Assembly: GCA_026388755.1 (NCBI GenBank)
Contig: JAPLJE010000483.1
Coordinates: 1-10,623 of the forward strand
Direction of reading: 5' to 3'
DNA length: 10,623 nt
From: Deltaproteobacteria bacterium
GTDB lineage: Bacteria > Desulfobacterota > Desulfobacteria > Desulfobacterales > Desulfatirhabdiaceae
Below, piece by piece: positions 1 through 7,371 of this stretch. The position numbers were made by a program, and so were the translations under genes. The notes under the pieces are model-generated. The model did no database searches and was not told the origin of the DNA. It saw nothing but the letters and a program-made list of their open reading frames with translations. Positions within the stretch are counted from its first letter, which is position 1. Each line of letters starts with the position of its first letter.

Positions 1-988
1 TGGGATCATCCAGGCAGGGGACATGAAACTCCTTGAAATTTGGAACGTCATCAATTATTCCGCCGGATTTGAGTTCACCGGCAACCGTCTGGAAATCATC
101 TGGAGAAAGAGTCCCCATCAGGGTGTTTCCATGGTTGCCGGTCACGGAAATATCCCGGATGCGATCCAGCATCCATCGCTGATGCACGCGGTTGGTGCCG
201 ATATGGGCTTCTTGAACATAGGTCATCACAACGTCAATGGCTTCATCCGGATGATCAAATGCGTATTTCCAGCCTTCAAGGGAGGCACTGACGACATTGC
301 GGCAGATACGATCATCTTTTTTAAGCGTTTCACTCAGGCAATATATACCGTCTTCCGGAAAGTTCAGGCCATGCTGGTCAAAAAAGAAGGTGGTGAGTTC
401 ATCGGCGTTCACTCCGGAATTGAGCAGTGTGTGGTATTCATTGTACCACATGGCGCAGGCGGCATCCACGCCGCCCTGCAAAAATAAATTAATGGTATAG
501 GTTTGGGGAATGAGGGTGACCTGAACCTGGTACTTTCGGAAAAATGCCAGGGGCTGAATCTGGAAATCCGACCAGATGCTCACGCGCTTTCCGTCCAGGT
601 CTTTTGGGGAGTGAATACCGCTTGATTTTCTGGCAACCAGAATGAAGCCGGATTTTTGTCCGATCTGAGCCACATTGACAAGATCAACGCCTTTGGATCG
701 CAGCTTTATCGCATCGGAAAGAAAGAAGGTGGCAAAATCCGTCTTGTGGCAGAGCAGCATATCTGCGGGCGGGCTGTCCGGGCCGCCTGTAATCAGGCGA
801 AGATCAATTCCCCGTTTTTGATAAAATCCTTTCTTAATGGCCACATAATATCCGGCAAACTGGGCCTGGGGGGTCCACTGGGGCAGAAAGGTCACGGACT
901 GCAGATCTTCGCAAAGGGCGGGGAATGGAAGGATGCAAAAGAGCAGAGCCCCTGTTCTCAAGATCGATATCAACCCGCAGTTTTTCAT
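1..988 (-). CDS. NMT1/THI5-like periplasmic substrate-binding protein (C-terminus cut by window edge)
   Basis: This is the substrate-binding part of an ABC-type uptake system or of a sensor with the same fold; the NMT1/THI5 family binds pyrimidine- or sulfonate-like small molecules. The start is ATG at 988, preceded by GGAG about 9 bases upstream. Residues 1-26 are a signal peptide (basic N-terminus, hydrophobic core, ALC-ED cleavage site; no proper lipobox). The mature N-terminus has the family hallmark QWTPQAQFAGYYVAIKKGFY at about residues 38-57, then GIDLRLI and, near residue 130, the KDLDGKRV strand-turn. 329 residues are visible and the frame is still open at base 1. That is about the full length of a lone binding domain, so either a short tail or a fused membrane/signalling domain lies beyond the edge. 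No permease or ATPase is adjacent on the visible side. The ligand cannot be named. It lies 96 bp downstream of the helicase gene on the same strand, so read-through is possible. Confidence 0.88.
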   Translation of the reverse strand, partial: MKNCGLISILRTGALLFCILPFPALCEDLQSVTFLPQWTPQAQFAGYYVAIKKGFYQKRGIDLRLITGGPDSPPADMLLCHKTDFATFFLSDAIKLRSKGVDLVNVAQIGQKSGFILVARKSSGIHSPKDLDGKRVSIWSDFQIQPLAFFRKYQVQVTLIPQTYTINLFLQGGVDAACAMWYNEYHTLLNSGVNADELTTFFFDQHGLNFPEDGIYCLSETLKKDDRICRNVVSASLEGWKYAFDHPDEAIDVVMTYVQEAHIGTNRVHQRWMLDRIRDISVTGNHGNTLMGTLSPDDFQTVAGELKSGGIIDDVPNFKEFHVPCLDDP

Positions 989-1084
989 CAGGCATCTCCA
1001 TCGCTCATGGCAACCGGAACGAAACCAGAAAATGAGTTCGGGATTGGCAATGGTTAAACCCAACCGGTTTCATTCGCTGAAGCA

Positions 1085-2779
1085 CTATACAAAATTTTCG
1101 CAGCTTCTGGTAGTCTTTTTCCAACGTTTCTTCCGGTTTTCGCCGCTGGGTTCTTCTCTTTCCACGCTCAGTTTTTTTCCGCAGAACTTATATCCGCTGA
1201 TGGCTTTATGTACCTCGTCCACATAATGATTTTCAATCTGAAACCTTGAGCTGTCCGGGCTGATATCGATGTTTCCCAGCTTGATGAATCGGTTTCGCGT
1301 ACTTTGATTGATCAGGCCGATGATCTGAGGCGGCAATACGTGATCATTCTTGCCGATATCCACCACCAGATAGGTAAAACCGGTTTTGCTGAATTCCTTG
1401 CAGCCGGCTTTCACAAAAGCCTTGTGATCCGGCTTCTTCTTTTGCACTTCCCTGGGAACCGCTGTCAGATCCGGGGTGTTTTTGTAGTAATTCAGAAAAC
1501 GGTTGAATTCCAGGGACACGAAATGCTTCAGAAGCGCTTCTCTGTCCAAATCCGCCAGTTTTTCTTTGATAACCGCCAGATAGGGCTCGATCTGATCGTT
1601 GTCGACGTTAACAGCCTTAACCCGATCGATCATGTGTATCAGCTGTTGTTCGCAGATATCTTTTCCGAGCGGCACTTTTGTGGCGGTTATTTTCCGCTTG
1701 ACGGTTTTTTCAATGCTGCCGATTTTATATTTTTCTTTCATGTGGATGATGGCAAGAGAGGTTCCGGTCTTTCCGGCCCTGCCGGTCCGGCCGCTTCTGT
1801 GGGTGTAGATTTCCAGATCATCCGGCAGGTCATAGTGAATGACATGGGTCAGATTATTCACATCCAGACCCCGTGCGGCAATGTCAGTGGCGATCAGAAG
1901 CTGAACATTCCCTTCTCGGAATTTGCGCATGACAAATTCCCGCTGTGACTGGGACAAATCCCCGTGTAGTGCTTCGGCATTATACCCGTCCTGGATCATC
2001 TTGTCGGCGATTTCCTGTGTGCTGATGCGGGTTCTGCAGAAGATGATGCCGTAGATTTCAGGGTAATAGTCGACAAGCCGTTTTAAAGTCGAATATTTGT
2101 CCTTTGCATGCACCATGAAGTATTTATGCTCAACGCTGGCGGTTCCCGAATTCTTGTGGCCGACGGAAATCTCGATCGGGTTTTTCATGTATTTTGCGGC
2201 GATTTTTGCAACCTCTGACGGCATCGTTGCCGAGAACAGGAGGGTCTGCCGCTCTCTGGGGGCTGCTGCCAAAATGGCATCCAGTTCTTCCTTGAACCCC
2301 ATGTTCAACATGATATCCGCTTCATCGAGCACCAGGTGCCGGATGGCGCTGATGTCGGCAGCCTTTCGGTTGATTAAATCCAGAAGCCGTCCGGGTGTGG
2401 CAACAATGACCTGCGTTCCCTTTCGAATGGACCGCATCTGTTCGATTATTCCCGCCCCGCCATAAACAGCGGTAACCGAAAGCTTCGGAAGGAAGTGCGA
2501 GAAGCTCTCCATGTCTTGGGCGATCTGAAGGCAGAGTTCCCGGGTCGGACAAAGAATGAGTGCCTGAACCCGCTTTGCTGAAATATTCGTTCGTTCCAAA
2601 ATCGGCAACCCGTATGCCGCTGTTTTTCCGGTCCCTGTCTGTGCTAGTCCCACAATATCTCTTGAGTCGGATAGAATTTGCGGAATAACTTTTTCCTGAA
2701 TCGGCGTCGGTGTATCAAAACCAAGTTCGCCAATGGCCTTTATGATATTGTCGGTCAGTCCCAGTTCGCTGAAATTCAA
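1085..2779 (-). CDS. deaD: ATP-dependent DEAD-box RNA helicase DeaD/CsdA
   Basis: An ATP-dependent RNA helicase that remodels structured RNA, typically in ribosome assembly and cold adaptation, in the cytoplasm. All core motifs are present (numbering for the 564-residue form): Q motif GFDTPTPIQ (about 20-28), Walker A AQTGTGKT (46-53), PTREL (78-82), TPGRLLD (128-134), DEAD (152-155), SAT (183-185), ATDIAARGLD (297-306) and HRSGRTGRAG (327-336). A linker follows, then a DbpA-type RNA-binding domain from about 466 to 543, and a basic tail rich in K and R. Size fits the family. No ATG is available: the frame offers TTG at 2785 and TTG at 2779. The SD-like AGAGGAA ends directly against the first but stands about 7 bases from the second, so 2779 is preferred (protein begins MNFSELGL). 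A weak promoter candidate upstream is TTGGCA with TATCAT 19 bases on, at about 2838-2868. The gene is divergent from the HAD phosphatase gene. Confidence 0.95.
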   Translation of the reverse strand: MNFSELGLTDNIIKAIGELGFDTPTPIQEKVIPQILSDSRDIVGLAQTGTGKTAAYGLPILERTNISAKRVQALILCPTRELCLQIAQDMESFSHFLPKLSVTAVYGGAGIIEQMRSIRKGTQVIVATPGRLLDLINRKAADISAIRHLVLDEADIMLNMGFKEELDAILAAAPRERQTLLFSATMPSEVAKIAAKYMKNPIEISVGHKNSGTASVEHKYFMVHAKDKYSTLKRLVDYYPEIYGIIFCRTRISTQEIADKMIQDGYNAEALHGDLSQSQREFVMRKFREGNVQLLIATDIAARGLDVNNLTHVIHYDLPDDLEIYTHRSGRTGRAGKTGTSLAIIHMKEKYKIGSIEKTVKRKITATKVPLGKDICEQQLIHMIDRVKAVNVDNDQIEPYLAVIKEKLADLDREALLKHFVSLEFNRFLNYYKNTPDLTAVPREVQKKKPDHKAFVKAGCKEFSKTGFTYLVVDIGKNDHVLPPQIIGLINQSTRNRFIKLGNIDISPDSSRFQIENHYVDEVHKAISGYKFCGKKLSVEREEPSGENRKKRWKKTTRSCENFV

Positions 2780-2930
2780 ATGCAATTCCTCTGTCTGTGT
2801 CTTTCTTGTTAAAAAATAAATGATGATATCGGGCTTGAAAAATGACTTGCCAAATATGATTTCTCTTCTGGAATACGGGGGGAGGGTCTTATATCCGTCT
2901 TGCAGTTTTCGATAATCTATTTAGTTTAAT

Positions 2931-2948
2931 CCAATTCATGTCAATTGG
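2931..2948. repeat. Short inverted repeat in the deaD/HAD divergent intergenic region
   Basis: CCAATT and AATTGG form perfect 6-bp arms around a 6-base loop (CATGTC). It sits in the 234-bp divergent spacer, about 70 bp before the HAD phosphatase start. Arms of this size in A+T-rich DNA can arise by chance; an operator role is only a possibility. Confidence 0.25.
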
Positions 2949-3019
2949 CAATACATAATCCGTCCTGTCGATTGCCATGTTCCCCGGTGGACAATATCGC
3001 TGGTCTATCGGCCTGAAAA

Positions 3020-3871
3020 ATGTTAAAAAAAGTAATGAAACCATTTGCCGAGTTTTCAATTTCTGAAACATATCCGATACGATATGTCCTGACGGACATT
3101 GACGACACCCTTACCCTGAACGGTCGCCTTCCGTCCGAGGTGTTTGTTGCGATGGAAAAATTACAGGCTGCGGGTATGGCGGTGATTCCGATCACCGGCC
3201 GGCCGGCCGGCTGGTGCGACCATATCGCGCGGATGTGGCCGGTGGACGGTGTTGTGGGTGAAAATGGGGCGTTTTATTTTCGCTATGACGGCGGCTCCCG
3301 CAAAATGATGCGGCGTTACTGGAAGCCCAAGAAAGAGCGCCATGCAGACAGAAAACGACTGGATGCCATTCAAAGGCAGGTCCTGAAATCGGTTCCCGGT
3401 TCTCGGGTGGCTTCAGACCAGGCTTACCGTGAAGCGGATTTGGCCATTGATTTTTGCGAGGATGTGGCGCCGTTGACACCTGAGGAGATTGACCGTATTG
3501 TGGCCTGTTTTATAAAAGCCGGGGCACAGGCCAAAATCAGCTCCATTCATGTCAACGGATGGTTTGGGGATTACGACAAGCTGGCCATGACCCGGCTGCT
3601 CTTTGAAGAGGTTTTTTCGGAAAATCTCGATGCCATCAAAGATCAGGTGATTTATGCCGGGGATTCCCCCAATGATGCGCCCATGTTCGGGTATTTTCCC
3701 AATTCCGTCGGCGTTGACAATGTGAAGAAATTTACGGGAAAAATGCCTCATGATCCTGCCTGGGTGACGGAAAGGGAAGGGGGCTTGGGCTTTGCAGAGA
3801 TGGCCGATCGCCTGATATGGATGCTACATGGCCTTGACCAACGATTCGATAAGTTGTTGCAAGGCGGGTGA
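3020..3871 (+). CDS. HAD-superfamily (type IIB, Cof-like) phosphatase
   Basis: A cytoplasmic Mg-dependent phosphohydrolase of 283 residues acting on a small phosphorylated metabolite, possibly a sugar phosphate; the substrate cannot be read from sequence. Motif I is LTDIDDTLT with nucleophile Asp26 and acid/base Asp28. Motif II is PITGRPAG with Thr59. Motif III is probably Lys187 in GDYDKLAM, and motif IV is GDSPNDAPMF with Asp215 and Asp219. The region between motifs II and III is the C2B (type IIB) cap, which sets specificity. The ATG at 3020 has only a poor ribosome site; an in-frame ATG at 3035 would remove five residues and has none better. The last 48 bp overlap the 3' end of the convergent purine-nucleoside phosphorylase gene, and both reading frames look genuine there. 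Trehalose- or mannosyl-glycerate-phosphatase relatives share this fold, so annotation beyond HAD-IIB is not justified. Confidence 0.88.
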   Translation: MLKKVMKPFAEFSISETYPIRYVLTDIDDTLTLNGRLPSEVFVAMEKLQAAGMAVIPITGRPAGWCDHIARMWPVDGVVGENGAFYFRYDGGSRKMMRRYWKPKKERHADRKRLDAIQRQVLKSVPGSRVASDQAYREADLAIDFCEDVAPLTPEEIDRIVACFIKAGAQAKISSIHVNGWFGDYDKLAMTRLLFEEVFSENLDAIKDQVIYAGDSPNDAPMFGYFPNSVGVDNVKKFTGKMPHDPAWVTEREGGLGFAEMADRLIWMLHGLDQRFDKLLQGG

Positions 3872-4645
3872 GGATCTTTTCGCAACGTCAAGGATTTCTT
3901 CAAGCGTTGCCGGCACCGGATTCTCAGGGTCATGAACGTTGGTAATGGTTGAAAGTCCGATGACTTTCATTCCTGCCTGCACTGCGGCGATGACTTCCAT
4001 GATGGTTGAAAACCCGACTGCTGACGCGCCGATGGTTTGTAGAAAGCGTATCTCCGCAGGGGTCTCAAGGGAAGGGCCCAGGAGCCCCGCATAAACACCG
4101 GTTTGAAGCGGTATATTTAATTGATTTCCGATGGTTAAAGCCAGATTGGCAAGCTCCGGATTATATGCGTGGGCCATATCGGGAAAGCGGTTTCCCCAAT
4201 CCGGTTCGTGGAAGCCGACCAGCGGATTTTGACCGGTCAGGTTAATATGATCCTGAATGATCATGATATCCCCGGATGAAAACCGGGAATTCAATCCGCC
4301 CGCGGCATTGGAAACGATAAATCTTTTTATGCCCAGCTCCTGCATCACCCGTATCGAAAAAGTAACCTCTTGAGGAGAATACCCTTCATAAAGATGAAAC
4401 CTGCCTTTAAACACGGCGACGTCCCTGCCTTTAAGATCGCCGATCAACAGCTGTCCCGGATGCCCTTCCACGGTTGAAACCGGGAAATGCGGAATATCCC
4501 GGTATTCAAATTGAGCGTGTATCAAAACGCCGTCTGCACATTCACCCAGTCCCGTACCGGTTAAGATGGCGATTTCGGGAATCCGAAGAAGATGTGACTG
4601 GATATGGTCGGCTGCGGCTATTGCTTTTGCCTTGAGAGCGTTCAT
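3824..4645 (-). CDS. Purine-nucleoside phosphorylase, trimeric (class I) type
   Basis: Catalyses phosphate-dependent cleavage of purine nucleosides to base plus ribose-1-phosphate in purine salvage. The 273-residue length is normal. Seen motifs: TGTGLG (29-34, the GSGLG phosphate loop with Thr for Ser), VEGHPGQLLIG (59-69), GRFHLYEGY (81-89), SNAAGGLN (112-119), GPSLETPAEIR (190-200, with the purine-contacting Glu194) and LSTITN (231-236). Asn236 occupies the position that favours 6-oxopurines such as inosine and guanosine. The usual VGMSTVPE block reads VGFSTIME here, replacing the ribose-contacting Met with Phe212. The start ATG at 4645 has AAGGA 7 bases upstream, and a good sigma-70-like promoter lies just above it. 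The 3' end overlaps the HAD gene. Methylthioadenosine phosphorylase is the nearest alternative, but the motif set fits PNP better. Confidence 0.92.
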   Translation of the reverse strand: MNALKAKAIAAADHIQSHLLRIPEIAILTGTGLGECADGVLIHAQFEYRDIPHFPVSTVEGHPGQLLIGDLKGRDVAVFKGRFHLYEGYSPQEVTFSIRVMQELGIKRFIVSNAAGGLNSRFSSGDIMIIQDHINLTGQNPLVGFHEPDWGNRFPDMAHAYNPELANLALTIGNQLNIPLQTGVYAGLLGPSLETPAEIRFLQTIGASAVGFSTIMEVIAAVQAGMKVIGLSTITNVHDPENPVPATLEEILDVAKRSSPALQQLIESLVKAM

Positions 4646-4697
4646 GAAAGTTCCTTGTTATGATAAATTACATATTTCCCAATGACTTCCCTCTTTC

Positions 4698-4727
4698 AAT
4701 ATATCTCATGGAAGCTTTTACAGTCAA
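4698..4727 (-). promoter_or_regulatory. Predicted sigma-70-type promoter of the PNP gene
   Basis: On the minus strand, TTGACT (4722-4727) is followed after 18 bases by TATATT (4698-4703). Transcription would begin near 4691, giving a leader of about 45 bases before the ATG at 4645. Both hexamers are one base from consensus, which makes this the best promoter match seen in the window. Confidence 0.6.
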
Positions 4728-4773
4728 GAATTGGTGGACGATTGTATTGACATTTTATTGCAATTATGAAAAG

Positions 4774-4793
4774 TTACATAAAAAAAGATGTAA
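4774..4793. repeat. Inverted repeat upstream of the DRTGG gene
   Basis: TTACAT and ATGTAA form perfect 6-bp arms around an 8-base A-rich loop, ending 43 bp before the DRTGG start codon. A TTGACA hexamer lies just upstream at 4747-4752, but no good -10 box stands at normal spacing from it. The repeat could be a binding site for a dimeric regulator; this is inference only. Confidence 0.35.
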
Positions 4794-4836
4794 ATTCAAT
4801 GCCATGCTCTAAACCAATGATGAACTGGTATTTCCC

Positions 4837-5190
4837 ATGAAATTATCCGAGATCAAAAATACGTTGGATGCGGAAGTCTTGTCTGGCCATGATCAGATGG
4901 ACACGAATATTGTAGGGGGCGGCGGAGCTGACCTGATGGAGGATGTATTGTCGGCTGTAGCCAAAGGTGCGGTCCTTTTGACGGGATTGACGACAGAGCA
5001 GGTCCTAAGGACAGCTATGATTGCCGGAGTTGCGGCTATCATCATCGTCCGGGGGAAAAAACCGGATCCCAAAATGGTCGAAGCGGCGCTCGCAACCGGT
5101 ATTCCGATTCTACGAACGCGGTATTCATTGTTTGTGGCTTGCGGACGATTATACATGGACGGCCTCAGAGGGCTGGACGGGTCATGGTGA
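4837..5190 (+). CDS. Stand-alone DRTGG-domain protein
   Basis: A 117-residue cytoplasmic protein made of one DRTGG-like domain (about 1-110), the fold also found in front of CBS or phosphotransacetylase domains and related to the N-terminus of HPr kinase. Seen: MKLSEIKNTL at the start, IVGGGGADLMEDVLSAV (25-41), GAVLLTGLTTEQVLRTAMIA (44-63), AAIIIVRGKKPDP (66-78), and TGIPILRTRYSLFVACGRLY (87-106). The family is small and common in anaerobes, often near hydrogenase or anti-sigma-factor genes; none is nearby here. A regulatory ligand-binding role is supposed for the family, without a defined ligand. The ATG at 4837 lacks a strong Shine-Dalgarno sequence. The gene is monocistronic and convergent with the aminotransferase gene, with 54 bp between their stops and no clear terminator hairpin. 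Confidence 0.8.
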   Translation: MKLSEIKNTLDAEVLSGHDQMDTNIVGGGGADLMEDVLSAVAKGAVLLTGLTTEQVLRTAMIAGVAAIIIVRGKKPDPKMVEAALATGIPILRTRYSLFVACGRLYMDGLRGLDGSW

Positions 5191-5244
5191 TGAAGACCAA
5201 CTGAAGTGAATATTCGTTCATTTACGACGGGCTTTCCGAGTAAA

Positions 5245-6765
5245 TCACCTGGACCCGAGATTCTTCGAAGTCTCCTCACATGCCTCCACGAACACATCGA
5301 TATCTCGGCGGGTAAGCCAAACGCCAGTACTTGCACGAAAGGGAATATCGCTCGGTTCCGGTGCATTGGTCACAGAGTGGCGGTTTGGGATACAACCGCT
5401 GAAGAAGGCAGCCGCCTCCGGAGAAGGGGCTCGGGTAAGCCCCCGGCTGTCGAGTCCCCCCAAGCCTATGTGAAAGAAGTGCTCCTTGAACATGCGCTCC
5501 TGAAAGGTTTCCGCCAGCGCATAGTCCCGGCGTTGGGACGGATCGGCAAAAGGTGTGAAGGCCACGATGCCTGATTTCAGTTCGGGGTCTTTCGTGGGCT
5601 GGAGCATGCAGCCGTCGCCGAACCGGGCAACAAGGCGTTGGCGCAGGTAATCAGCCAGGTCAAGGATGTAATTCTGAATACGTTGTCGACCGATTACGTT
5701 CCACAGTTCGCAGACTTCCCCGAGCGCCCGCCAATCCGCAGATTCAGGAAAACCATAGATGCTGAGGGCATTCCCTATGTCGAAATCCGCCGGACGAGAG
5801 CCGTCAAGAGGGGCGTCCAGTTGCCCACTCCGTATGAGGTGGAACCGGGGCAAGGGAGCGGGATTAGCGGAGTGGTGACTGTTGCGGACGTAAAGGATGC
5901 CGGTGCCGCCGGGGCCGCACTGCCACTTGTGACCCGAAATGCCCCAGAAGTCTATACCGATGTCATTGAGCTTCGGGTCGAACATCCCACCGTAGTGAGC
6001 ACCGTCAACTACGGTGATCAAGCCGTACTGCTGAGCCAGTTTGGCCATCCTGCGGGGAGGAATCATCTGGCCGTTGGACTGGGTGATCGCGGAAAAGAAG
6101 ATGACTTTCGTTTTTCCGGGCCTGATCTGGAGACGTGCCGATTCGATGACCTCTTCGGCGGTAGCGGACGGGTGCATTGGTACGCCGAACTCGCGAATGG
6201 TGATCCCGAACCGTGCAGCAACTCGAAGTATCGTAGCGACACAATTGGGATATTCCATTGTTGATGTCAGGAGCTCATCTCCCAATTTCCAGCCTATTCC
6301 GCTCAAGATCATGGCTACCGCATCGGTGGTGTTGCGAGAGATCGCAATCTCGTCGGTATTCGCTCCGTAGCAGCGGGCGATCTTCTTCCTTGTTTCCTCT
6401 GACGGCTCCAGGTAAACCGGGAACGGGTCACGGGCGACCTGATCGAGACCCTCCTTATAGCGTTTCATGATGGGCACCGGCATGGACCCTTTTTGAGCCG
6501 CAGTGAAATAGCGGTCACGGGGAGCGATGGTGAACGTCTTCGCGAATTCGGCGAAAAAAGTCTCATCAGCACTGAACGAGCCATCCGGGGCAAGAACGGG
6601 CGAACCACTTGTTTTATCTTCGGACAGGGCAGTTGAAAACGTCGGCATCATGAGGATGGTCGCCGCTACGCCGGTGCTAAGCGAGCCGAGAAAGCTCCTC
6701 CGAGTCATGCCCTCATGACTATCCTTTCCTGCCAGGATCTTCTTCACGTATCCGTCGTCATCCAT
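5245..6765 (-). CDS. Twin-arginine-exported PLP-dependent class V aminotransferase-like enzyme
   Basis: A fold-type I PLP enzyme of 506 residues in the class V group (cysteine desulfurase / isopenicillin-N epimerase-like). The N-terminus carries a Tat signal: an N-region of about 20 residues, TRRSFLG (21-27), then a hydrophobic run to about 46, so the enzyme is predicted to act outside the cytoplasm. Catalytic landmarks are the cofactor-phosphate segment SRNTTDAV (143-150), AITQSNGQMIPP (226-237), Asp254 in VVDGAHYGG for the pyridine nitrogen, and the Schiff-base Lys280 in ISGHKWQ. A C-terminal FRASTG (about 476-481) probably holds the substrate-binding Arg. The ATG at 6765 follows AAGGAGG at good spacing; Met20 directly before the RR would be a shorter start but lacks such a site. 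A TATAAT box (6796-6801) lies just upstream, with no good -35. The reaction and substrate are unknown. The gene looks more G+C-rich than its neighbours. Confidence 0.9.
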   Translation of the reverse strand: MDDDGYVKKILAGKDSHEGMTRRSFLGSLSTGVAATILMMPTFSTALSEDKTSGSPVLAPDGSFSADETFFAEFAKTFTIAPRDRYFTAAQKGSMPVPIMKRYKEGLDQVARDPFPVYLEPSEETRKKIARCYGANTDEIAISRNTTDAVAMILSGIGWKLGDELLTSTMEYPNCVATILRVAARFGITIREFGVPMHPSATAEEVIESARLQIRPGKTKVIFFSAITQSNGQMIPPRRMAKLAQQYGLITVVDGAHYGGMFDPKLNDIGIDFWGISGHKWQCGPGGTGILYVRNSHHSANPAPLPRFHLIRSGQLDAPLDGSRPADFDIGNALSIYGFPESADWRALGEVCELWNVIGRQRIQNYILDLADYLRQRLVARFGDGCMLQPTKDPELKSGIVAFTPFADPSQRRDYALAETFQERMFKEHFFHIGLGGLDSRGLTRAPSPEAAAFFSGCIPNRHSVTNAPEPSDIPFRASTGVWLTRRDIDVFVEACEETSKNLGSR

Positions 6766-6776
6766 CAGCCACCTCC
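6763..6776 (-). promoter_or_regulatory. Strong ribosome-binding site that fixes the start of the Tat-exported PLP enzyme
   Basis: AAGGAGG stands a few bases before ATG at 6765. This nearly complete anti-SD match supports the full Tat signal with its long N-region rather than an internal start at Met20. Confidence 0.7.
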
Positions 6777-6852
6777 TTAAGTGTCTACGAATAATATTAT
6801 ATTGTTACCTGTGGCTCTGTCCGCTCGTTCTCCCCATTTCCCACTCCCTTTC

Positions 6853-7371
6853 TCATTCCTTCAACTTGATCTTGATACGGCCATCTTCGACACGGATATC
6901 CTCGACACCTTCGGAAAAAGATTTCCAGAATCCCGGTCCGCCGCCGGATTCCGCCACCAGGTTCTGAGACAGGTCGATGGCGAGCTTGCGCGCCAGATTG
7001 GTGTTACGCGCCAGGAGCGCGTTCAGCTTGTGCTCATTGAAACTGATCTCGCGTTTTGCACCCACTTTGCTATAGCGTTCTGGCTTGAGCAAGCCTCGCT
7101 CATCGAACTCCTTGGGTGACGGTCTGATAGTCTCTGATTTGGCTGTCTTCAGGCTGATAACCCAGCGTTCGCAGCTTGCTGTCGAGCACCTGTTGTTCTT
7201 TTGCACTGAGTTCAATCGGTTTGAACTCTCGGGCGAACACATAGGTCTTCGAAACCAGTAGCTGCCACTGAGCGTCACCAGGATGGTGACCAGCACGATC
7301 AACAGAACTTTGGGCAAGCTGATCCCGCCCTTGTTGACAATGTCTGCCGGTATTTGTACACTGCTTTCCAT
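6853..7371 (-). pseudogene. Disrupted gene for a small membrane-anchored protein of unknown function
   Basis: The start is ATG at 7371 with AAAGGAG 7 bases upstream; an earlier in-frame ATG (7410) lacks this. The N-terminus has a single membrane helix (PKVLLIVLVTILVTLSGSYW). After SYW the reading frame becomes poor (rich in Cys, Ser and Asn), while a shifted frame from 7258 to the stop at 7100-7102 gives 52 good codons, LVSKTYVFAREFKPIELSAK onward to TVTQGVR. The first frame is good again from ERGLLKPERYSKVGAKREIS and continues through LNALLARNTNLARKLAIDLS. Two compensating frameshifts therefore bracket the middle. From memory, intact relatives are about 230-250 residues and have roughly 60 more residues between LAIDLSQNLV and GGGPGFW, so an internal deletion is likely too. 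Some relatives carry the doubtful name arginine N-succinyltransferase. It lies 87 bp upstream of the PLP enzyme gene on the same strand. Confidence 0.65.

Noticed and set aside
23..487. 154-codon plus-strand open frame at the left end
   Set aside because: Antisense to the NMT1/THI5-like binding protein, which reads continuously with a signal peptide and family motifs.
1304..1948. 214-codon plus-strand open frame
   Set aside because: Antisense to the well-supported DeaD gene; sequence is not protein-family-like and has no start signals.
5638..6264. 208-codon plus-strand open frame
   Set aside because: Lies antisense inside the Tat-exported PLP enzyme gene, whose frame has complete family motifs; this frame has no ribosome site or recognisable motif.
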